A stretch of DNA of 60,848 nucleotides from Paenibacillus arenilitoris (GCF_014705655.1 NZ_JACXIY010000044.1:1-60848); one strand, 5' to 3'. Counted from the first letter of the stretch, positions 1-7,500 are shown. Numbers and translations are program-made. Notes: generated from the letters alone by a model not told the origin.

Positions 1-92
1 TGCATAAAAAATCCCCTCCATTGATTCTTCGTCTAGCTTACTACGTTAAGTAACCTAGACTCAAATCCAATTTCGGGGCTTAAGAGAAAGTA

Positions 93-217
93 TGTTATAA
101 TCGGTAGGGAGTACAGACGATGGTGATCTGCTTGAGGGCGATGTGACGACGGTCGTACTTGGAACCTACTGGCGAGGTAATTTATATGTAAGGGTATAGC
201 TTTAGCTATACCCTTTT
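93..217 (+). ncRNA. candidate small structured RNA with its own promoter and terminator
   Basis: No good protein frame fills this stretch. An extended -10 element, TG-T-TATAAT, lies at 93-101, and a strong hairpin followed by a T-rich tract at 191-217 ends it. Between them complementary segments can fold: GGTAGG at 103-108 with CCTACT at 165-170, and AGTAC at 110-114 with GTACT at 155-159, continued by GAC at 116-118 with GTC at 152-154. The transcript would be about 110 nt. Caveats: no good -35 box is visible. A start about 7 nt after the -10 would lose most of the outermost helix, so the true start may lie further upstream. I do not recognise an Rfam family. It could also be the 3' end of a transcript from outside the window. 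Confidence 0.4.
191..217 (+). terminator. rho-independent terminator
   Basis: Ten-base-pair stem AGGGTATAGC (191-200) and GCTATACCCT (205-214) with a TTTA loop, followed by TTTGTT. It ends whatever is transcribed across 100-190 and precedes the ribosome binding site of the next gene by about 50 bases. Confidence 0.8.
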
Positions 218-284
218 GTTCTAAAATGATCTGTTGGCATTCACCACTCATTACTTGTGCGAAAACCGAGGAAGGAGTCTGTCA

Positions 285-764
285 TTGAAACTTCTAACTT
301 TTACAGCGTTAGAGATTACGAATAAATTCATACGTATTCCCAAAACGGAATCGAAATTATTAAAAGAACAGTTTGAAGAAGCGTTTTGTGACATAGAGTC
401 AGGATCATATATAGATTATAAGAGAGAATTCGGATATATGCTTTGGGATTGTATGATTGGTGGACCTGTAGTACTGACAATCGAGCAAATAAATACGAAT
501 CCTCCTTTTACAGGAGATGTTTATGTTTTCTGGGATGTACCTGAAATGAGTAAAGAATTGCATATATTAGGAAGAGACTACGTTCATAAAATGACATTTA
601 AAGAGTTTATGCTTAACTTTTATTCATTCCCGCAAGAAACTTACGTTTTTAATGAAGAATTTCAGCACGCAATTGTTCTTTCGCATGAATATTTCCATGA
701 ACATTTACAGAATTTTTGCTTATATACTCCAGCTGAAAAAGATAACTGGTATAAATTTTGCTGA
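285..764 (+). CDS. hypothetical protein, AT-rich accessory gene
   Basis: A 159-residue protein of unknown function. I chose the TTG at 285 because GAGGAAGGAG (268-277) sits 7 bases upstream; the same frame is open back to 234 but without a ribosome binding site. The protein is acidic and aromatic-rich, has no signal peptide or membrane segment, and carries histidines in HEYFHEH near residues 133-139. That resembles but does not match a zinc-protease HExxH motif. Its base composition is much richer in A and T than most of the window, and it sits between a terminator and a transposase fragment. This suggests recent acquisition. It could be an immunity-type or mobile-element cargo protein, but nothing in the sequence proves that. 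Confidence 0.6.
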   Translation: MKLLTFTALEITNKFIRIPKTESKLLKEQFEEAFCDIESGSYIDYKREFGYMLWDCMIGGPVVLTIEQINTNPPFTGDVYVFWDVPEMSKELHILGRDYVHKMTFKEFMLNFYSFPQETYVFNEEFQHAIVLSHEYFHEHLQNFCLYTPAEKDNWYKFC

Positions 765-947
765 CTTCAATAGCTCTAGTTTCTATAACAATTTAAGAAT
801 AATTGTTGCCCTTATTACATCCATGTATAACACTTAAGATAGATCCGCAAGAGAGAATTGTAGCTGTGCTGGAAGTTGGGACAGTGGAGCATATTTTATG
901 TTCATCCCCCACTCCCTCGACTTTAAATATAATACGCCTTTGAATAA

Positions 948-1064
948 ATGGTTCCGCTCATTAAGGTGGAGCAGGATGGTGCCATTGTGAACAAAGCCGC
1001 CTACATGGTCATCGGCATCGATCTTAGCTTCACTAGTTTTGCTAGTATAGTTATAGATAGATAA
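948..1064 (+). pseudogene. fragment of an IS256/Mutator-family transposase
   Basis: A 38-codon frame whose middle, about 960-1026, reads IKVEQDGAIVNKAAY followed by MVIGIDL. This resembles the conserved segment of IS256-family (Mutator) transposases in which a short V-x-x-D-G strand is followed by NKA-hydrophobic-Y and an (A/V)IGI strand. The similarity stops abruptly at 1027. The DDE residues and both ends of the element are missing, and I see no flanking inverted repeats. It is a dead remnant, which marks the 765-1100 gap as a former insertion site. The assignment rests on about 22 residues. Confidence 0.5.
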
Positions 1065-1100
1065 AGTTCAAATCATAAACTAGTCCGACGATTCAAATGC

Positions 1101-1141
1101 GAAAAAGCACCTTACCATCGACCTCGTTCGGTAAGGTGCTT
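1101..1141 (-). terminator. rho-independent terminator of sigK
   Basis: A 12-bp inverted repeat, AAGCACCTTACC (1105-1116) with GGTAAGGTGCTT (1130-1141). Read on the minus strand it is followed by a run of T residues. It lies 22 bases past the sigK stop codon. Confidence 0.85.
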
Positions 1142-1163
1142 ATCCAAATGTAATTACGTCTAT

Positions 1164-1865
1164 CTAACGCTTCGCCTTATAAAACTCATGATACAACTTC
1201 ATCAAAGCCCGCTTCTCAATCCGCGATACATAACTCCGCGATATGCCGAGTTCCTTCGCGATCTCCCGCTGCGTCCGCTCGTCTCCGCCGTGCTCGAGGC
1301 CGAAGCGGCCGATGACGACCTCCTTCTCGCGGTCATCAAGGATGTCGAGGTTCTTGTATATCTTCGACTTCTCAATCTTGAGCTGCACCTTATCCACGAT
1401 ATCGTCGGCTTCCGTGCCGAGAATATCGATCAGCGTAATTTCATTGCCTTCCTTGTCCGTGCCGATCGGATCGTGGAGCGATACGTCCTTGCGGGTTTTC
1501 TTTAACGAACGCAGATGCATAAGTATTTCGTTCTCGATGCAGCGGGCCGCGAACGTCGCGAGCTTCGTGCCTTTGCCCGTTTGGAAGCTTTCGATCGCTT
1601 TGATGAGCCCGATCGTGCCGATACTAATTAAATCCTCCAAATCTTCGCCGGTGTTGTCGAACTTTTTGACGATATGGGCGACCAGTCGAAGATTATGTTC
1701 GATCAACAGGTTACGGGAACGCTGATTGCCTTCGGCCATCAACTGCAGGTGCTTCGTTTCCTCTTCCTCTTGAAGCGGCTGGGGAAACGCGTTGTTTTTG
1801 ACGTAAGAGACGAGCAAGGTCAGCTGTTTAATGAACAGCGCTATCGCGGAGAACAAACCAGGCAT
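1164..1865 (-). CDS. sigK: RNA polymerase sporulation sigma factor sigma-K (pro-sigma-K)
   Basis: A 233-residue sigma-70 family protein, the late mother-cell sigma factor of sporulation. The first 20 residues form a hydrophobic pro-sequence ending LTLLVS, followed by YVKNNAFPQPL. This matches the known SpoIVFB cleavage site in pro-sigma-K. Region 2 (NLLIEHNLRLVAHIVKKF, then DLISIGTIGLIKAIESF) and the region 4 helix-turn-helix (QREIAKELGISRSYVSRIEKR) are intact. I start at the ATG at 1865 because it gives exactly the 20-residue pro-sequence and has GGGGGTG upstream; an ATG 18 bases earlier would destroy the spacing. The gene is uninterrupted, so there is no skin-type element here. A sigma-K-like promoter lies about 80 bases upstream and a terminator just downstream. 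Confidence 0.96.
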   Translation of the reverse strand: MPGLFSAIALFIKQLTLLVSYVKNNAFPQPLQEEEETKHLQLMAEGNQRSRNLLIEHNLRLVAHIVKKFDNTGEDLEDLISIGTIGLIKAIESFQTGKGTKLATFAARCIENEILMHLRSLKKTRKDVSLHDPIGTDKEGNEITLIDILGTEADDIVDKVQLKIEKSKIYKNLDILDDREKEVVIGRFGLEHGGDERTQREIAKELGISRSYVSRIEKRALMKLYHEFYKAKR

Positions 1866-1953
1866 TGAACCGTACACCCCCACGTTGTATTGCCTTAGGC
1901 CAAAAAAGCATAATCCGCGCCGTAGGCCCAGGCGAACATTGAAGTCTGTTCTT

Positions 1954-1981
1954 TATTGTATGTGGGTGACTGCCTAGTCGT
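1954..1981 (-). promoter_or_regulatory. sigma-K-type (possibly sigma-E/sigma-K) promoter of sigK
   Basis: On the minus strand CATACAATA (1954-1962) matches the sigma-K -10 consensus CATAnnnTA exactly, and also the sigma-E -10 CATACAnT. An AC dinucleotide, the minimal sigma-K -35, lies 17 bases upstream (1980-1981). No good sigma-E -35 (ATATT-like) is visible. Position and direction fit transcription of sigK with autoregulation, as known in Bacillus. Confidence 0.65.
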
Positions 1982-2080
1982 GCATGTACCGCATAGGTTT
2001 AAATTTCGCCCGTTCGGTTTATGCTGATCGCATATCCCGCCGCCCCCATAACCGCCTTCATAAAAGGAGATGACCAACGC

Positions 2081-2632
2081 GTGAATAGGCCGCTGAATCT
2101 ATGGATTGACCGGGCATGCTCGAATCCAAGTTTTAGACCTTATATGGTCAACAAAGGAACGATGTTTCTCTATTGCGATTATGCCGGCTTCGCCTCGCGC
2201 CATGATTACGGCGTCGCTTGCTGTGCGGTCTTTAACCGAACGGTTAAAGTAACCGCCAAGAAGCTGCCGATCGAGCGGGATCGGGGCTCGAATTACGGTG
2301 AAATCCTGGCGATCGCGCTTAGTCTGGATACGCTTGCGGCGCTCCCGGAGCAGCAACCAAAAGCCGCCGTTATTTTTACCGATTGCAGCCGCATTTCCCG
2401 CATATTGGCGCAAGACCGCTACTCGAATCCGCATGACGGGCAAGCAGTAGCCGAATTAACGGCAGCGCTGGCAAAGCTCAACAGGCGCTTTCCAGAGGTT
2501 GGCGTGCAGATCAGGTACATCCGCAAGCATAAAAGAAACAATCCTTTTCACAGGCTGGCTCACGACGCGGCCAGACAAGCAGCGATGTCATCGGTTGGCT
2601 GGTCGCTCGATGAACCTTGCATTATCCGATAG
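2081..2632 (+). CDS. RNase H-like superfamily protein
   Basis: A 183-residue protein with the layout of a ribonuclease H fold. There is an acidic residue on the first strand (Asp33 in YCDYAG), Glu74 in a helix (NYGEILAIALSLD), Asp101 after the next strand (VIFTDCSRI), and a C-terminal HDAA with Asp162. This D-E-D-D pattern is the metal-binding set of RNase H1. The GTG start at 2081 follows AAAGGAGATG at 2063-2072. An N-terminal extension of about 27 residues precedes the fold and has no recognised domain. It faces sigK divergently and the next gene convergently. Function may be cleavage of RNA in RNA-DNA hybrids, but it is not the housekeeping rnhA or rnhB type. It could also be a catalytically altered relative. 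Confidence 0.65.
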   Translation: MNRPLNLWIDRACSNPSFRPYMVNKGTMFLYCDYAGFASRHDYGVACCAVFNRTVKVTAKKLPIERDRGSNYGEILAIALSLDTLAALPEQQPKAAVIFTDCSRISRILAQDRYSNPHDGQAVAELTAALAKLNRRFPEVGVQIRYIRKHKRNNPFHRLAHDAARQAAMSSVGWSLDEPCIIR

Positions 2633-2657
2633 CCGACCTGCCGTGCAGCGATTCATT

Positions 2658-3830
2658 TTAACGGCTAGTTATCCCGCGATCGTCATACCCCGCTTGCATG
2701 AATAATTGCTGCAAGGTCGCATGCAGCATGTCATGGATGCGGCTTGCTTTCCTGACAATCTTAACGAGCGGCGTCTTCATCTCCTTATGAAGCTTACCGT
2801 TTTTATCCCGGATGACCGCTCTAATGACCTCGGCATATACGGAGGTCAGACCGGCAAGCAATCGCCCGTCCATATAATCATGCAAAATGGCAAAATCCAT
2901 TCCGTTCTCGATATACAGCAGCCTAAGTTCCGCGGCGCGCTTCTCGCTGCCCGTCAGCTTCTCGAACTCGGCAATCGCCTTTTTGGCATCCTCCACATGC
3001 AGATTGGCTTTTCCGCGCGTTGGAAAAAACAGATGCTCGATCTTTTGTCGATATTCCGCGAACAGGGAATCGACCGTCGCATCGCCCCCCAAAATTTTTA
3101 CCGTAATGGAATGCTCCGCGTCTTTGGAATGACCGAAACATTCCTTCACCAGCTCGATCAGCTGCTCGTTGCTCAGCCCCTTCAAATGCTTGGCAAGCTC
3201 CCGCTTCGTGAGCTTTGCTTTTTTTTCGCTTGCGGCTTTAGGGTTTGCCGCCTTCGTTCCGCCAAGCTTCGGACTTAGCGCTCTCGCCGACTGGCGCAAG
3301 CCCTCGTTCACCATATCGCGGTCAAAAAATTCGGGATCGTAGCTTCCTCCGGCCCATTCCCGCATTTCCTCGTACTCCGGATGCCGCGGATTTGCCAAAA
3401 TCTCCAGCAAGTTCTGATGCCCCCAAGGACCGCCGACGTCTTCGACCGGACAAGCCCGCTCTCCATCTAAACAGGCAGCCGTAAGCTCGTCCGACTGAAC
3501 ATCGATTTGCTCCAGCTTGATCCGATGGCTCCAGCCGTCTCCGAAGTCGTACATATACGTAAAGACGGTATTTTTCTTATTTAAGTGCGAGCTGACGATT
3601 TCTTCCCGCGCATTTAATCCGACTTCATCCGAGAAGGCGTATCCCGTCTCATCCGGCATTTCGATTCTGTGGCCATTGATTTCAAATTCGTAGAGATGGC
3701 TGTTATACCATCCCATTACCTCCTGGATCGTTTCGTGCAGCTGATGGAACGTTATGTCCGGATGAAACGAAAAGCGGCGCCAAATGGCCGGTTTAATGTC
3801 TTCCAATTCAATGCGGCAAATATAGTTCAC
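2658..3830 (-). CDS. pRiA4b ORF-3-like domain protein with C-terminal DUF6155-like domain
   Basis: A 390-residue protein. Residues 1 to about 180 match the plasmid pRiA4b ORF-3-like family. Key marks are the N-terminal strand ending IKPAIWRR, the helix FHQLHETIQEVMGW, the YMYDFGDGWSH segment, and a GG-W near EYEEMREW. The function of that family is unknown. After a Lys/Ala-rich linker (about 181-210), KRELAKHLKGLSNEQLIELV begins a second helical domain that resembles DUF6155. The start is a GTG preceded by AGGAGG at a spacing of 9. No signal peptide or membrane segment is seen. It is convergent with the RNase H-like gene and has a long repeat-containing region upstream. The two-domain assignment is from memory and the second half is the less certain part. 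Confidence 0.7.
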   Translation of the reverse strand: MNYICRIELEDIKPAIWRRFSFHPDITFHQLHETIQEVMGWYNSHLYEFEINGHRIEMPDETGYAFSDEVGLNAREEIVSSHLNKKNTVFTYMYDFGDGWSHRIKLEQIDVQSDELTAACLDGERACPVEDVGGPWGHQNLLEILANPRHPEYEEMREWAGGSYDPEFFDRDMVNEGLRQSARALSPKLGGTKAANPKAASEKKAKLTKRELAKHLKGLSNEQLIELVKECFGHSKDAEHSITVKILGGDATVDSLFAEYRQKIEHLFFPTRGKANLHVEDAKKAIAEFEKLTGSEKRAAELRLLYIENGMDFAILHDYMDGRLLAGLTSVYAEVIRAVIRDKNGKLHKEMKTPLVKIVRKASRIHDMLHATLQQLFMQAGYDDRGITSR

Positions 3831-3997
3831 TCGAGTATCCTCCTGACACGAAGACTAAATTGTTGGACATACTTTCCAACTATTATAAATAAAACAAACG
3901 AACGCAAACAAGCCAGTCGCCACAAGGCAACCGGCTGTTCCTATTCGATAAGGGTAAAATATTCCGCTATCTGAGCGAAAATCAGCCTCCAACGCCT

Positions 3998-4138
3998 TAA
4001 TAAGGGAATAAAATGGTCTTATTTCGCACCAAATCGTCCGCGCCGGCCTGAAATTGTACGAATAAGGCCATAAATTTCCCTTATTAGCCATAACCGCCGT
4101 CGTTCCGTCCAAATAAGGCCATATATTACCGCTATTTA
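3998..4138. repeat. three imperfect palindromic AATAAGG repeats
   Basis: Three related units of about 27 bases each carry AATAAGG at one end and CTTATT or CTATTT at the other, around an AT-rich centre: 3998-4025, 4060-4086 and 4110-4138. Each is a near-palindrome, so each could fold as a short hairpin. They lie in the 546-base gap between 3831 and 4376. Nothing else in that gap resembles a gene, apart from a GC-rich block noted separately. Confidence 0.6.
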
Positions 4139-4376
4139 CGCAGCTGCTAGATGGAGAGCAAGCCCGGCGGAACGCCAGCAGCCATTGCCAGGCAGCGACT
4201 GAGCCTCGCTCAGAGCGCCGCGCTGAGTTTCAGCGCAGCCGCTCAGCAACATCGGGCAGCGCTCGACACGGTGCGCCGCATCGCCGGCTGCGCCACGGCA
4301 GCCCAAGGCTGCGCCCCCTGCGCCGCCGCAGTGCCGGGCAGCACCGCTGCGTCGCACCGCGCGTCGCCGCTGCCGG
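4139..4376. other. very GC-rich intergenic block without a convincing gene
   Basis: This block is rich in GCC, GCG and CAGC words and in short self-complementary pieces such as GCGCTGAGTTTCAGCGC (4220-4236). Open frames exist on both strands but none has a ribosome binding site or a recognisable product. It directly follows the AATAAGG repeats and abuts the stop codon of the next minus-strand gene. It may be a decayed gene or a long structured 3' untranslated region. I cannot decide between them. Confidence 0.35.
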
Positions 4377-4730
4377 TCACTTCTTATCCACCTGAAGCAG
4401 CTTCACCGTCTTCAGCGTGTAAGCGTCCTTGATGCTGTCCTCCGTAATGACGTTCAGCTTGATCAGGCTCGCGACCTTGGAGGCGTCGGCGCGCGACAGC
4501 AGCCGCCAGACGTCCGGATCGGGAAGCGCCTCGTACAGCTTGCCGTCGTCGTATTCCTTCCGTTCCTGGACGACGATCTTCACCTTGTGGCTCTCGGCGT
4601 CCAGCTCGCTCACCCCCTGCTCCTCGCAGTAGCCCATAATTTCCTCGCGCAGCTCGGCGAGCTCCTGCTCAAGCTCCTTCAGCTTCTGTTTTTTCTTGAA
4701 ATACCGTCCAATCGTCTTATCCATTGGCAT
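4377..4730 (-). CDS. hypothetical protein with N-terminal coiled coil
   Basis: A 117-residue acidic protein. Residues about 8-35 (KKKQKLKELEQELAELREE) form a strong predicted coiled coil. It is followed by a short beta-rich segment (HKVKIVVQERKEYDD) and a helical C-terminus ending in VDKK. I start at the ATG at 4730, 4 bases after GAGGAG; the ATG at 4724, 10 bases from the same site, is equally possible. No signal peptide or membrane segment is present. The layout recalls small phage-type helper proteins, but I recognise no family. It lies downstream of the ABC exporter genes in the same direction, about 80 bases away, so co-transcription is possible. Confidence 0.6.
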   Translation of the reverse strand: MPMDKTIGRYFKKKQKLKELEQELAELREEIMGYCEEQGVSELDAESHKVKIVVQERKEYDDGKLYEALPDPDVWRLLSRADASKVASLIKLNVITEDSIKDAYTLKTVKLLQVDKK

Positions 4731-4807
4731 CACGCTCCTCTTCCCTTCCATACATATGCGGGGCGTGCCGTTTTAGGACAAGACGAGCCGTGCCCGCCTC
4801 CCTCCCT

Positions 4808-5779
4808 TCAGTAGATGTCCTTGCGGGTGAACACGGCGAACGACGCCGCGAGCGCGGCGGCCATCCAGACGGCCAGCACGGTCAGCGAGAAGCCGAGCGT
4901 CATGCCTTCGATCGGCGGCGGCGAGCCGCTCATGTAGTCCATGAGGCCGAGGTTGACCATGAACAAATATTTAGCCGAATCCCAGGACGACACCATGTTG
5001 CTCAGAATCGCGCCCGAGATCAGGCAGGCCAGCATCGTCCCCATGCCGGCGGCGCTGCTTCTCATCAGGATGGACAGCATGAAGGACAGCGTACCGACGA
5101 CGAGCGAGATGAACCAAGCCAGCCCGAACTGCTGCAGCAGGTACTGCCACTGCGAGACGAGCCGGACCCCGGATGCGTCGAGCTCGCCGCCCCGCACCTC
5201 GAACCCGGTCAGCACCGGGGCCGTCCAGCCCTTGTTGCCGAACATAAGCGCGGATATGAGATACGACAGCAAGGCGAACAGGAAGATGACGATCGACACC
5301 GACAGGACAAGCGCGATATATTTGCTGAGCAGCACGGCGGAGCGGCTGACCGGCCGCGTCAGCAGCAGCTTGATCGTGCCCATGCTCCGCTCCGACGAGA
5401 CAAGGTCGACGGCGACGATCATGACGAGCAGCGGCAGGAACAGCTCGGCCGAATTTTCCGTGAAGCCTCTCATGAAAGATGGAGCGCCGGGCTCCGAAGG
5501 GTTGACGTCGTGGTCCAAATAATATTGGTACTGGTCGATCTGGATTTCCAGCTGCTCCCGCCACTGGCCCGCGCTGCTCAGCCGATTCTGCCAATCGACG
5601 ATTTGTTGCTGCAGCTCCGTGCGCCAATCGACCTCGCCGAGCCTCTCCTTGACCGCTTCCGACTGCCTTGCCTGCGCGTAAGCGAACAGGGCGAGCAGAA
5701 CGACGATAATGATCCCGATGATGAGGAAACGCCGCTTGCCGAGCAGCTTCATCATTTCGTTATGCACGAGATTAATCAA
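4808..5779 (-). CDS. ABC-2 type transporter permease
   Basis: A 323-residue integral membrane protein, the permease partner of the ATPase encoded immediately upstream. It has one N-terminal membrane helix (about 18-35, FLIIGIIIVVLLALFAYAQ), a long extracytoplasmic segment (about 36-115) with charged helices, and then five further hydrophobic helices to the C-terminus. That is the 1+5 arrangement of ABC-2 exporters. The motif RSMGTIKLLLTRPVSR is typical of this family between the first large loop and the following helices. The start is a TTG preceded by GGAGGGG. It overlaps the ATPase stop by 8 bases, so translation is coupled. The substrate is unknown; relatives export drugs, lipids or peptides. 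Confidence 0.85.
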   Translation of the reverse strand: MINLVHNEMMKLLGKRRFLIIGIIIVVLLALFAYAQARQSEAVKERLGEVDWRTELQQQIVDWQNRLSSAGQWREQLEIQIDQYQYYLDHDVNPSEPGAPSFMRGFTENSAELFLPLLVMIVAVDLVSSERSMGTIKLLLTRPVSRSAVLLSKYIALVLSVSIVIFLFALLSYLISALMFGNKGWTAPVLTGFEVRGGELDASGVRLVSQWQYLLQQFGLAWFISLVVGTLSFMLSILMRSSAAGMGTMLACLISGAILSNMVSSWDSAKYLFMVNLGLMDYMSGSPPPIEGMTLGFSLTVLAVWMAAALAASFAVFTRKDIY

Positions 5780-6683
5780 TCGATTCCCCTCCCGTCAGCT
5801 CGAGGAATAGGTCTTCAAGTGCGGGCAGCTTGCGGTTCATCTCCATTACGCTCACGCCCGCTTCGATCAGGCGCCGGCTCCACTCCCCCGCATGCCGCTC
5901 CGAATAGACGGTCGTTACCGTCACTTCGTCCGCGCTCAGCACCTCCGTCAGGTCGCTCAAGATCAGCCGCCCGAGAGGCAGCGGGCGCAGCCGCCACACC
6001 ATTCTCTCTTCGCTCGCGAGCAGCTCCTGGACGGTGTCCACGCGGATGATTTCGCCTTTGGCCATAATCGCGACCCGGTCGCACATCAATTGAATTTCGT
6101 GCAGCAAATGGCTGGAGACGAGGACGGTCAACCCTTCCTTCTCCGCCAGGGAACGAATGAACGCGCGCATCTCGCGGATGCCGGACGGGTCCAGCCCGTT
6201 CGTCGGCTCGTCGAGAATGAGGACGTCCGGCTTGCCGAGCAGCGCCTGCGCGATGCCGAGACGCTGGCGCATGCCGAGGGAGTAGGTGCCCACCTTATCC
6301 CCGATCCGCTCCTCCAGGCCGACGAGCCGGACGACCTCGTCGATCCGCTCCCGCGTTATGCCGCGCAGCATGACGGCGAAATGCCGCAAATTGTCCATCC
6401 CGCTCAAGAAAGGGTACAGCTCCGGGTTCTCGACGATGCAGCCCATACGGCTCATCGCTTTCGTGAACTGCCTCGCGATATCCAGCCCGCATATGCGGAT
6501 CGTGCCGGCAGTCGGTTTAATGAGCCCGACAAGCATGCGGATCGTCGTCGTCTTGCCCGCCCCGTTCGGGCCGAGGAAGCCGAATACTTCGCCGCGCGTC
6601 AGCTCGAAGCTCAAATCTTTAATGATGACCCTCCTGCCGATAACTTTGCGCAGCCCGCGGACCGACAACGTAACGTCGCTCAT
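5772..6683 (-). CDS. ABC transporter ATP-binding protein (exporter type)
   Basis: A 303-residue nucleotide-binding protein that powers the adjacent permease at the membrane. Walker A is GPNGAGKTT at 38-46, the signature is SLGMRQR near 135-141, and Walker B is VLILDEP at 154-160 with the catalytic Glu following Asp. A D-loop (GLDPSG) and an H-loop His (VLVSSHLLHE) are present. The last about 80 residues form the extra C-terminal domain found in ABC-2 exporter ATPases of the CcmA/NatA kind. It overlaps the hydrolase gene upstream by 4 bases (ATGA) and the permease downstream by 8, which makes a tight three-gene operon. Confidence 0.92.
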   Translation of the reverse strand: MSDVTLSVRGLRKVIGRRVIIKDLSFELTRGEVFGFLGPNGAGKTTTIRMLVGLIKPTAGTIRICGLDIARQFTKAMSRMGCIVENPELYPFLSGMDNLRHFAVMLRGITRERIDEVVRLVGLEERIGDKVGTYSLGMRQRLGIAQALLGKPDVLILDEPTNGLDPSGIREMRAFIRSLAEKEGLTVLVSSHLLHEIQLMCDRVAIMAKGEIIRVDTVQELLASEERMVWRLRPLPLGRLILSDLTEVLSADEVTVTTVYSERHAGEWSRRLIEAGVSVMEMNRKLPALEDLFLELTGGESID

Positions 6684-7468
6684 GGCGCCCCTCCCTCTTC
6701 GGCGATGAGCGCGGCCAGGCGGCCGGCCATCAGCCGGTAGCCGCGCCCGTTCGGATGAAATCGATCGGTGAACAAATAATCGGCCGTATTCCGTTGGAAC
6801 AGGTCGTACGTCGGCACGAACACCATATCGTCGTAGGCCGATATCGTTTCCATCGTCCTGGCGTTCCAGCTCCGGACGGCGCGCGACGTCTCCGCCCCGT
6901 CCTCCAGCTCGCGGAACGGATCGTACAAGCCGAGCAGATAGACGGTCGCGGCCGGATTGGCCGAGCGGATCGTCTCCAAGATCGACGCCAGGTTAGCCGC
7001 GAAGGCGTCCTCGAGCTTGGCCAGGCTCGCCGCCGACAAATCCGACAGCGTCTGGCCGCCGAGAAACAAGTCGTTGCCGCCGATCGTCAGCAGGACGATA
7101 TCGGCTTGTCCGACCTGCCTCGCGATTTCCTTCTGCCCGAGCTGCTCCAGAAGTCCGGCGGACGTCAGCCCTTTAATGCCCAAGTTGACCATCGAAGCCC
7201 TGAAGCCCTCCTCCTTCAGCTCGTCCGCAAGATAGCCGGCGTAGCCCTTCCCTTCGTCGTCGCCGGTCCCTCTCGTCAGCGAGTCGCCCAATGCGACGAC
7301 TTTGCCCGCCTGCCCTTCGGGCGCGGGTTGCTCCGCGGGCGCCGCCAGGCTCACGCCTCGACCCGAGCCGATCAAATAATCCTTGACCGTCCAGCCGAAG
7401 CCAACCAGCCATGCGAGGCAGATGACGGCGGCGAAAGCGGTCATGTATCGAACCTTTTTGCTGTGCAA
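6680..7468 (-). CDS. SGNH/GDSL-family hydrolase with N-terminal membrane anchor
   Basis: A 262-residue protein of the SGNH hydrolase (lipase/esterase) fold. A hydrophobic N-terminal segment (about 9-28) acts as signal anchor, so the catalytic part is outside the membrane. Block I is GDSLTRG with nucleophile Ser63; block III is GGNDLF; block V is DRFHPNGRGY with the catalytic Asp and His. The TTG start is chosen because AAGGAG lies 9 bases upstream; an ATG 24 bases later is an alternative. It is the first gene of the operon with the ABC-2 exporter. It may act on a lipid or ester made or exported by that system. That link is inferred from gene order only. Confidence 0.85.
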   Translation of the reverse strand: MHSKKVRYMTAFAAVICLAWLVGFGWTVKDYLIGSGRGVSLAAPAEQPAPEGQAGKVVALGDSLTRGTGDDEGKGYAGYLADELKEEGFRASMVNLGIKGLTSAGLLEQLGQKEIARQVGQADIVLLTIGGNDLFLGGQTLSDLSAASLAKLEDAFAANLASILETIRSANPAATVYLLGLYDPFRELEDGAETSRAVRSWNARTMETISAYDDMVFVPTYDLFQRNTADYLFTDRFHPNGRGYRLMAGRLAALIAEEGGAP

Positions 7469-7500
7469 CGCATCCCACTCCTTGTTCTTGTCTGTGCCGG

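Noticed and set aside
33..251. Open frame on the minus strand at the left end.
   Set aside because: No ribosome binding site, crosses the terminator at 191-217, and has no recognisable product.
1032..1046. ACTAG-TTTTG-CTAGT inverted repeat.
   Set aside because: Short, AT-rich and inside the transposase remnant; no link to element ends could be shown.
1164..1865. Possible skin-type interruption of sigK.
   Set aside because: The coding sequence is continuous from pro-sequence to region 4.
4136..4432. Open frames on both strands of the GC-rich block.
   Set aside because: No start signals, Ala/Arg-rich low-complexity translations, and one of them overlaps the real gene at 4377.
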